This document shows, piece by piece, positions 1 through 5,141 of a DNA stretch of 6,342 nt (positions are counted from its first letter, which is position 1; every line of letters begins with the position of its first letter). A model generated the notes under the pieces. That model had not been told where the DNA came from and ran no database searches. It worked only from the letters and a program-made list of their open reading frames with translations. The stretch spans positions 1-6,342 of the forward strand of contig CADCOV010000248.1 in the NCBI GenBank assembly GCA_902803185.1, in the 5' to 3' direction. Position numbers and translations under genes: made by a program. Source of the DNA: an uncultured Eubacteriales bacterium (lineage in GTDB: Bacteria; Bacillota; Clostridia; Peptostreptococcales; Anaerovoracaceae).

Positions 1-1
1 C

Positions 2-1312
2 GAGGAGGCCCCGGCGCTCCCTGAGATGAGCGAGGTCGACCTCTCCCGCCACTATTCCGAACTGCACACCCAGGTGCACGGCGTGAACTCCGGCTTCTAT
101 CCGCTGGGTTCCTGCACCATGAAGTACAACCCTCGCGTGGATGAGGACATGGCGGCCCTGCCGGGCTTTGCCAACATCCACCCGCTGGCCCCGGCCTATG
201 CGGCCGAAGGCTGCCGGGAGGTCCTCGACACCGCCAAAAAGTATCTCTGTGAGATCACCGGCATGGACGACATGACCTTCCAGCCGGCGGCGGGCGCCCA
301 CGGCGAGTTCACCGGCGTCATGCTGATCAAGCAGTACCACGACGCCAGAGGCGACAAGGCCCGCACCAAGATCATCGTGCCGGACTCCGCCCACGGGACC
401 AACCCTGCCACCGCCGCCATGTGCGGATTCGAAGTGGTGAACATCCCGTCTGCGGCGGACGGCTGCGTGGATCTCGAGGCCCTGAAGGGCGCCCTCGGTC
501 CGGACGTGGCCGGCCTGATGCTGACCAACCCGAACACCGTCGGCATCTTCGACGAGAACATCCTGGAGATCACCCGGCTGGTCCACGAGGCAGGCGGCCT
601 GTGCTACTACGACGGCGCCAACCTGAACGCGGTCATGGGCGTGGTGCGCCCGGGCGACATGGGCTTCGACTGCGTCCACCTGAACCTGCATAAGACCTTC
701 TCCACCCCGCACGGCGGCGGCGGTCCGGGCGCCTGCGGCGTCGGCTGCAAGGCATTCCTGCAGGAGTTCCTGCCGGCCTCCGCTCTGATGGAGGGACCGG
801 GGCACATCCAGGTCCGCGGCTTTGCCGGCAACTTCCTGGTGGTCGTGAAGGCTTTGACCTACATGATGACCCTGGGCAAGGAGGGCATCCCGGAGGCGGC
901 GCAGAACGCGGTGCTGAACGCCAACTACCTGATGGCGAAGATCAAAGGCACCTTCGAGCCTGCCTTCGACCGCATCTGCATGCACGAGTTCGTCCTCGAC
1001 CTGGGCGAGTACAAGAAGGCGACCGGCGTCTCCGCGCTGGACGTGGCCAAGTCCCTGATCGACTTCGGCATGCATCCGCCTACAATGTACTTCCCGCTGA
1101 TCGTCCACGAAGCGCTGATGCTGGAACCGACGGAGACCGAGAGCAAGGAGACCCTGGACTGGGCGGCGGACGTGTTCCGCAAGCTCTACGCCCTGGGCAG
1201 CGAGGATCCGGAGTACATGCACCACGCGCCGCACAACACCCCGATCGGGCGGCCTGACGAGGTCAGGGCAGCCCGTAAGCCGGTGGTGCGCTGGGTCAGG
1301 GAAACGGAATAA
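2..1312 (+). CDS. gcvPB: Glycine dehydrogenase (decarboxylating) subunit 2, 5'-partial
   Basis: This is the PLP-carrying half of the two-subunit P-protein of the glycine cleavage system. With GcvPA it decarboxylates glycine and passes the aminomethyl group to lipoyl-GcvH in the cytoplasm. The frame is open from base 2, and the residues before the first internal ATG (position 26) read EEAPALPE, which fits the usual sequence leading into the conserved SGFYPLGSCTMKYNPR block. The true start is therefore upstream of the window. 436 residues are visible; family members are about 480-490, so roughly 50 N-terminal residues are missing. Other landmarks are HGTNPATAAMCGF and NLHKTFSTPHGGGGPG. The lysine in the latter (codon 692-694, visible residue 231) is the expected Schiff-base lysine. 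The gene ends TAA at 1310-1312 and an intrinsic terminator follows within 20 nt. gcvPA would be expected directly upstream. The identification is very secure; the position of the start is unknown. Confidence 0.97.
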   Translation, partial: EEAPALPEMSEVDLSRHYSELHTQVHGVNSGFYPLGSCTMKYNPRVDEDMAALPGFANIHPLAPAYAAEGCREVLDTAKKYLCEITGMDDMTFQPAAGAHGEFTGVMLIKQYHDARGDKARTKIIVPDSAHGTNPATAAMCGFEVVNIPSAADGCVDLEALKGALGPDVAGLMLTNPNTVGIFDENILEITRLVHEAGGLCYYDGANLNAVMGVVRPGDMGFDCVHLNLHKTFSTPHGGGGPGACGVGCKAFLQEFLPASALMEGPGHIQVRGFAGNFLVVVKALTYMMTLGKEGIPEAAQNAVLNANYLMAKIKGTFEPAFDRICMHEFVLDLGEYKKATGVSALDVAKSLIDFGMHPPTMYFPLIVHEALMLEPTETESKETLDWAADVFRKLYALGSEDPEYMHHAPHNTPIGRPDEVRAARKPVVRWVRETE

Positions 1313-1329
1313 CCAACCAACGACAGAAG

Positions 1330-1362
1330 GCGCGGCCGCGGGATTCGCGGTCCGCGCTTTTT
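1330..1362 (+). terminator. Rho-independent terminator between gcvPB and lpdA
   Basis: GCGCGGCCGCG (1330-1340) pairs with CGCGG-T-CCGCGC (1346-1357), giving an 11-bp all-G/C stem with a single bulged T at 1351 and a 5-nt loop (GGATT). Five Ts follow at 1358-1362. This is the classic intrinsic terminator form and it begins 17 nt after the gcvPB stop. Only 16 nt separate its T-tract from the lpdA Shine-Dalgarno sequence. It may end the gcv transcript or act as a leaky attenuator that lowers lpdA expression; the sequence alone does not decide this. Confidence 0.85.
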
Positions 1363-1378
1363 CCACATCTGAGTACCG

Positions 1379-1384
1379 AAAGGA
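1379..1384 (+). promoter_or_regulatory. Ribosome binding site that sets the lpdA start
   Basis: AAAGGA lies 8 nt upstream of the ATG at 1393 but overlaps the in-frame ATG at 1384. The 1384 start would have no usable Shine-Dalgarno sequence, so 1393 is preferred. This also gives an N-terminus, MYDYQLIVIGAGPGG, of normal length before the FAD motif. Confidence 0.75.
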
Positions 1385-1392
1385 TGAGAACC

Positions 1393-2781
1393 ATGTACGA
1401 CTATCAACTCATCGTCATCGGCGCCGGCCCGGGAGGATACACGGCGGCTCTGCGCGCCGCCAAGCTGGGCCTGTCCACCGCCGTCGTCGAGAACCGGGAG
1501 GCCGGCGGCACCTGCCTGAACCGGGGCTGCGTGCCGACCAAGACCCTGCTCCACGCCTCCGAGGTGTACAGCCACGCGGCGAACGGGGCCTCCATCGGCA
1601 TCCATACTTCCGACATCAAAGCGGACATCCCGGAGATCTTTGCCTACAAGCGCCGGGTGTCCGAGACCCTTTCCGCGGGCATCGAGAGCATGTTCAAATC
1701 CGCCAAGGTGGCTTCGATCCACGGCACCGCGAAGATCACCGCCCCGCACACCGTCACCGTGACGGACGGGGAAGGCGGGGAGTCCGTTTTGACCGCTGAG
1801 AACATCCTGGTCGCCACCGGCTCCGTGCCGTCCCGCCCGCCGATCCCGGGCCTGGACCTGCCGGGCGTCATGACCAGCGACGAGCTGCTGGAAGGCGCCG
1901 ACCACCTGTACCGCTCCATCGTCATCATCGGCGGCGGCGTCATCGGCGTGGAGTTCGCCACCTTCTATGCGGAGCTGGGCTGCGAGGTCACCGTCATCGA
2001 GGGCATGGACCGGCTGATGCCGACCCTGGACCGGGAGCTGGGCCAGAACCTCAGCATCCTGTTCAAGCGCCAGGGCCTCAGCGTCCACACGAACGCCATG
2101 GTGGAGAACGTGGAGCAGACCGACGAGGGCCTCAAGGTCAACTTCGTCGAGAAGGGCAAGCCGGGCAGCGCCGTCGGCGAGGCGGTCCTCTGCGCCATCG
2201 GACGGCGTCCGTACTGTGACGGCCTGTTCGCTGAGGAGATGACCCCGGCCTTCAACGGGAAGTCGATCCAGGTGGACGAGCACTACCAGACGTCCATCCC
2301 CGGCGTCTACGCCATCGGCGACGTGTCTGCGAAGATTCAGCTGGCCCACGTGGCGGCGGCCCAGGGCACGGCCTGCGTGGAGGGACTCTGCGGCGTCGAG
2401 AACGGCGTCGACATGAACGTGGTGCCGAGCTGCATCTACTGCCGGCCTGAGATCGCGACGGTGGGCATCACCGAGGCGGAGGCCAAGGCGGCGGGCATCC
2501 CGGTCAAGGCGGGCAAGTGCGTCATGGGCGGAAACGCCAGGACTTTGATCGCGGATCCGGGGCGCAGCTTCATGAAGATCGTGGCCCACGGGGAGACCGG
2601 GGAGATCCTGGGCGCCAGCCTGATGTGCCTGTCCAGCACGGACATGATCTCCGAGATCGCCGAGGCCATGGCGAACCATCTGACAGCCGAAGACCTGCTC
2701 AAAGCCATGCGCCCGCACCCGACCTTCGAGGAAGCGATGACGGAGGCCCTCGAGGATCTCTGCCGCAAGCTGGCGAAGTAG
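1393..2781 (+). CDS. lpdA: Dihydrolipoyl dehydrogenase (L-protein / E3)
   Basis: This FAD flavoprotein re-oxidises dihydrolipoamide with NAD+. Next to gcvPB, its most likely partner is the H-protein of glycine cleavage, although E3 is often shared with 2-oxoacid dehydrogenases. It is 462 residues from the chosen start, a normal length, with no N-terminal lipoyl domain. In order: the FAD Rossmann motif GAGPGG (10-15); the redox-active disulfide in GGTCLNRGCVPTK (Cys41 and Cys46); the NAD-binding motif GGGVIGVE (180-187); the second FAD contact AIGD (307-310); and the C-terminal interface motif HPTFEE, whose His442 and Glu447 match the catalytic His-Glu dyad. The disulfide motif reads NRGCVPTK rather than the commoner NVGCIPSK, a conservative variant. 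The gene follows a strong terminator, and no terminator is visible between it and mreB. An in-frame alternative start at 1384 would add three residues. Confidence 0.96.
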   Translation: MYDYQLIVIGAGPGGYTAALRAAKLGLSTAVVENREAGGTCLNRGCVPTKTLLHASEVYSHAANGASIGIHTSDIKADIPEIFAYKRRVSETLSAGIESMFKSAKVASIHGTAKITAPHTVTVTDGEGGESVLTAENILVATGSVPSRPPIPGLDLPGVMTSDELLEGADHLYRSIVIIGGGVIGVEFATFYAELGCEVTVIEGMDRLMPTLDRELGQNLSILFKRQGLSVHTNAMVENVEQTDEGLKVNFVEKGKPGSAVGEAVLCAIGRRPYCDGLFAEEMTPAFNGKSIQVDEHYQTSIPGVYAIGDVSAKIQLAHVAAAQGTACVEGLCGVENGVDMNVVPSCIYCRPEIATVGITEAEAKAAGIPVKAGKCVMGGNARTLIADPGRSFMKIVAHGETGEILGASLMCLSSTDMISEIAEAMANHLTAEDLLKAMRPHPTFEEAMTEALEDLCRKLAK

Positions 2782-2808
2782 GGGCGGCGGATCCCGGAGA
2801 GTTTGCCA

Positions 2809-2837
2809 TTGAAAAATCGTTTCCGTGCGTATATAAT
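2809..2837 (+). promoter_or_regulatory. Sigma-A (sigma-70 type) promoter for mreB
   Basis: The -35 box TTGAAA (2809-2814) and a perfect -10 box TATAAT (2832-2837) are separated by 17 nt, the optimal spacing. It sits in a short A/T-rich island in otherwise GC-rich DNA, starting 28 nt after the lpdA stop. Transcription should begin near 2843-2845, giving a leader of about 30 nt before the mreB ATG. There is no extended -10 TG. A strong constitutive promoter is inferred from the boxes. Confidence 0.88.
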
Positions 2838-2858
2838 TAACTGTACCTATGCAAACGG

Positions 2859-2865
2859 AAAGGAG
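2859..2865 (+). promoter_or_regulatory. Ribosome binding site that sets the mreB start
   Basis: AAAGGAG lies 7 nt upstream of the ATG at 2873. Two other in-frame ATGs exist. The one at 2849 lies only about 5 nt from the predicted transcription start and before the Shine-Dalgarno sequence. The one at 2867 has only 1 nt of spacing. Both are therefore unlikely to be used. Confidence 0.85.
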
Positions 2866-2872
2866 AATGTAC

Positions 2873-3889
2873 ATGGCAACAGAAGTAGGAATCGATCTCG
2901 GTACCGCCAACGTACTGGTTTATATAAAGGGTAAGGGCATCGTCCTGGAGGAGCCGTCGGTCGTCGCTGTGAACAAGGACACCGATGAGATCCTCGCCGT
3001 CGGCGAGGAGGCCCGCCAGATGCTGGGCAGAACGCCGGCGAACATCGTGGCGGTCAAGCCGCTGAAGGACGGCGTCATCGCCGACTACGACATCACGGAG
3101 AAGATGCTGAAGTACTTCATCCGCAAGACCTGCGGCAGCGGCCGTTTCTTCAAGCCGCGCATCATGGTCTGCGTCCCGAGCGGCGTCACCGAGGTGGAGA
3201 AGAGAGCGGTCCGGGAGGCGGCCACCCAGGCGGGCGGCAAGAACGTCTTCCTGATCGAGGAACCGGTGGCGGCTGCCATCGGCGCCGGCCTTGACATCAG
3301 CAAACCGGACGGCGTCATGGTCATCGACATCGGCGGCGGCACCACGGACATCGCGGTCATCGCCCTGGGCGGCATCGTCGCCAGCGCCTCCGTCAAGGTG
3401 GCGGGCGATCGCTTTGACGACTCCATCATCCAGTACATGCGGAAGAACCACAAGCTCTACATCGGCGAGCGTACCGCTGAGGAACTCAAGTTCAAGCTGG
3501 GCACCGCCTACACCAGAGACGAGGTCATCACCGCGGACTGCAGAGGCCGGGACCTGGTCAGCGGCCTGCCGAAGGTGGTGGAGGTCACCTCCGAGGAGAT
3601 CATGGAGGCTCTGGAGGAGCCGCTTTACACCATCTGCGAAGCGGTCCACAGCGTGCTGGAGCAGACCCCGCCGGAACTGGCGGCGGACATCACCAACTCC
3701 GGCATCGTCCTGACCGGCGGCGGCGCGTACCTCTACGGCCTGGACAAGAGGATCCAGGAGAGGACCGGCATCGAGGTCAGAGTGGCGGATATGCCTGAGC
3801 AGTGTGTCGCCATCGGCACCGGCAAGGCTCTGAACGTCATCGAGACCATCGAGAGCAACAAGCTGAACAGCCGGGAGCCATATCTGTAA
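2873..3889 (+). CDS. mreB: Rod shape-determining protein, MreB/Mbl family actin
   Basis: This bacterial actin polymerises with ATP into membrane-associated filaments that guide lateral cell-wall synthesis. It is 338 residues from the chosen start, normal for MreB/Mbl. The actin-fold nucleotide motifs are all present: phosphate-1 DLGTAN (8-13), the EEP segment (129-131), phosphate-2 DIGGGTTD (152-159), and the adenosine loop GIVLTGGG (277-284). Other family landmarks are GRTP, PLKDGVIADY, RGRDLVSGLPK, QTPPELAADI and CVAIGTGKAL. The C-terminus (IESNKLNSREPYL) is not recognisable as a domain. By eye it mixes MreB-like and Mbl-like positions, so the choice between paralogs is not settled. It has its own promoter and is followed by a long hairpin, with no mreC, mreD or other wall gene beside it. 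An isolated location is common for Mbl-type paralogs and less so for the primary mreBCD copy. Confidence 0.95.
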   Translation: MATEVGIDLGTANVLVYIKGKGIVLEEPSVVAVNKDTDEILAVGEEARQMLGRTPANIVAVKPLKDGVIADYDITEKMLKYFIRKTCGSGRFFKPRIMVCVPSGVTEVEKRAVREAATQAGGKNVFLIEEPVAAAIGAGLDISKPDGVMVIDIGGGTTDIAVIALGGIVASASVKVAGDRFDDSIIQYMRKNHKLYIGERTAEELKFKLGTAYTRDEVITADCRGRDLVSGLPKVVEVTSEEIMEALEEPLYTICEAVHSVLEQTPPELAADITNSGIVLTGGGAYLYGLDKRIQERTGIEVRVADMPEQCVAIGTGKALNVIETIESNKLNSREPYL

Positions 3890-3905
3890 ACCATAATGAA
3901 GGATC

Positions 3906-3954
3906 TGAGACTCCAGGGCAGGCACCGCGCCTGTCTTGGAGTTTCATTGTATTT
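3906..3954 (+). terminator. Hairpin terminator after mreB
   Basis: The core is ACTCCAGGGCAGGC (3910-3923) paired with GCCTGTCTTGGAGT (3929-3942), a 14-bp stem with two G-U pairs and the 5-nt loop ACCGC. Pairing can extend outward by four more positions (3906-3909 with 3943-3946). The following sequence is T-rich but interrupted (TTCATTGTATTT, 3943-3954), so the U-tract is weaker than in the terminator at 1330. It probably ends the mreB transcript, perhaps incompletely. I see no promoter for the next gene in the remaining 23 nt. Confidence 0.68.
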
Positions 3955-3975
3955 AGGGAAAGGAAAGGGAAGAGA
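3955..3975 (+). promoter_or_regulatory. Extended purine-run ribosome binding site for the methyltransferase
   Basis: There are 21 uninterrupted purines, ending 2 nt before the ATG at 3978. They contain several Shine-Dalgarno-like cores in tandem (AGGGAA, AGGAA, AGGGAA). AAAGGG at 3964-3969 has 8-nt spacing to 3978, which favours that start over the in-frame ATG at 3984. Confidence 0.65.
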
Positions 3976-3977
3976 CC

Positions 3978-5141
3978 ATGAGGATGGAACTGATCGCGAC
4001 CGCCACCTTCGGACTGGAGGCCGTCGTGCGGCGGGAGGTCGAGGCGCTGGGCTTTGACGTGGCCAAGACGGAGGACGGCAAGGTCACCTACATGGGAGAC
4101 GAGCGGGGCATCGTCCGGAGCAATCTGTGGCTCCGCACGGCAGACCGGGTCCTCCTCAAGATGGCGGAGTTCACCGCGAAGACCTTCGAGGAGCTGTTCC
4201 AGCAGACCAAGGCCATCGCCTGGGAGAACCTGATCCCGCCGGACGGGAAGTTCACCGTCACCGGCACCTCCGTCAAGTCCGCCCTCCACAGCGTGCCGGC
4301 CTGCCAGAAGATCTGCAAGAAGGCCATCGCCGCCCGGCTGGGCGAAGCCTACTGCATGGAGACCCTGCCGGAGACCGGCGCGGACTACACCGTCAAGGTC
4401 ACCCTGCTGAAGGACCGGGTCACGATCACCGTGGACACCAGCGGGGAGGGCCTCCACAAGCGGGGCTACCGGGTGGCCAACGTGGCGGCGCCGATCAAAG
4501 AGACCCTGGCGGCTGCCATGATCCAGCTCTCCTTCTGGAAGGCGGACCGGCTGCTGGTGGACCCTTGCTGCGGCTCCGGCACCATCCCGATCGAGGCGGC
4601 CATGATCGCCAGGAACATCGCCCCGGGCCTCTCCCGCCACTTCGCCAGCGAGGGCTGGGACCTGATCCCGGCGGAGGTCTGGAAGGAGGAGCGGAAGGCG
4701 GCCTTCTCCGCCATCGACAGCGAAACGCCCCTCAGGATCCGGGCCTTCGACAAGGACGGCCGGGCCATCGCCGCGGCGCGGGAGAACGCCATGGAGGCGG
4801 GGGTGGAGGACGACATCGTCTTCAAAGCCATGAACATGATCCGGCTGGAGGCCCAGGAGCCGTCCGGGATCATCATCACCAACCCGCCTTACGGCGAGCG
4901 CATCGGCGAGCAGGCGGAGATCGACGTGATCTACGGGAAGTATAAGGAGTTCTTTGAGGAGAACCCGGACTGGTCCCTGTTTTTGATCACCACCGACAAG
5001 GGATTCGAGGAGAAGGTCTTCGGCCGCCCGGCGAACCGCCGGCGGAAGCTGTACAACGGCCGGCTGGAGGTCTGCTATTACCAGTTCCACGGCGTGAAGC
5101 CGCGGGTCAGCGAAGAGAAGAAGGAGAACGAGGATGCGTAG
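3978..5141 (+). CDS. rlmL: THUMP-domain class I SAM-dependent RNA methyltransferase (RlmL/YpsC-like)
   Basis: This is a predicted cytoplasmic 23S rRNA guanine-N2 methyltransferase of the COG0116 type. E. coli RlmL makes m2G2445; the exact target here is inferred from family. It has 387 residues, close to the size of the single-domain Gram-positive YpsC form and much shorter than the fused E. coli RlmKL. The N-terminus (IATATFGLEAVVRREVEALG) is the ferredoxin-like lead-in, followed by a THUMP-type region to about residue 160 and then the Rossmann methyltransferase domain. SAM motif I is DPCCGSGTIPIEAA (from Asp195), the ribose-contact acid is Asp258 in FDKDGRAIAAARENA, and motif IV is NPPYGER (302-308). 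The tail is strongly charged (EEKKENEDA). The last codons overlap the next gene by 8 nt, so the two are probably cotranscribed and translationally coupled. The symbol is by family resemblance only. Confidence 0.92.
   Translation: MRMELIATATFGLEAVVRREVEALGFDVAKTEDGKVTYMGDERGIVRSNLWLRTADRVLLKMAEFTAKTFEELFQQTKAIAWENLIPPDGKFTVTGTSVKSALHSVPACQKICKKAIAARLGEAYCMETLPETGADYTVKVTLLKDRVTITVDTSGEGLHKRGYRVANVAAPIKETLAAAMIQLSFWKADRLLVDPCCGSGTIPIEAAMIARNIAPGLSRHFASEGWDLIPAEVWKEERKAAFSAIDSETPLRIRAFDKDGRAIAAARENAMEAGVEDDIVFKAMNMIRLEAQEPSGIIITNPPYGERIGEQAEIDVIYGKYKEFFEENPDWSLFLITTDKGFEEKVFGRPANRRRKLYNGRLEVCYYQFHGVKPRVSEEKKENEDA
5121..5126 (+). promoter_or_regulatory. Ribosome binding site of the U32 gene inside the methyltransferase gene
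   Basis: AAGGAG lies within the 3' end of the methyltransferase coding sequence, 7 nt before the ATG at 5134. This supports 5134 as a real start despite its overlap with the upstream stop codon (5139-5141). Confidence 0.8.

Noticed and set aside
26..28. ATG at 26 as the real start of gcvPB
   Set aside because: The frame is open to the window edge, the preceding residues fit GcvPB, and starting here would remove part of the N-terminal region of the enzyme.
2820..2861. 7-bp inverted repeat TTTCCGT (2820-2826) and ACGGAAA (2855-2861) around the mreB transcription start, as a possible operator
   Set aside because: The arms are short, 28 nt apart, and the right arm overlaps the Shine-Dalgarno. 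A match of this size is plausible by chance and resembles no operator that I know.
1186..2910. 574-codon open frame on the - strand opposite lpdA
   Set aside because: It is an antisense shadow caused by G/C-rich third codon positions. The translation is rich in R, H, G, D and L with no recognisable domain, and the + strand frame is an unmistakable dihydrolipoyl dehydrogenase.
2837..3925. 362-codon open frame on the - strand opposite mreB
   Set aside because: It has the same antisense bias, the same low-complexity D/V/H/L/R composition and no family motif, while the + strand encodes a complete MreB-type actin.
4881..4892. NPPY motif read as a DNA adenine methyltransferase (restriction-modification)
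   Set aside because: The N-terminal ferredoxin-like and THUMP-type region and the DPCCGSGTIPIEAA motif place it among RNA methyltransferases. No restriction or specificity gene is nearby.
4127..4945. 272-codon + strand frame inside the methyltransferase gene
   Set aside because: It is an out-of-frame read of GC-rich codons giving a G/R/P/H-rich product. It has no start context and no homology that I recognise.
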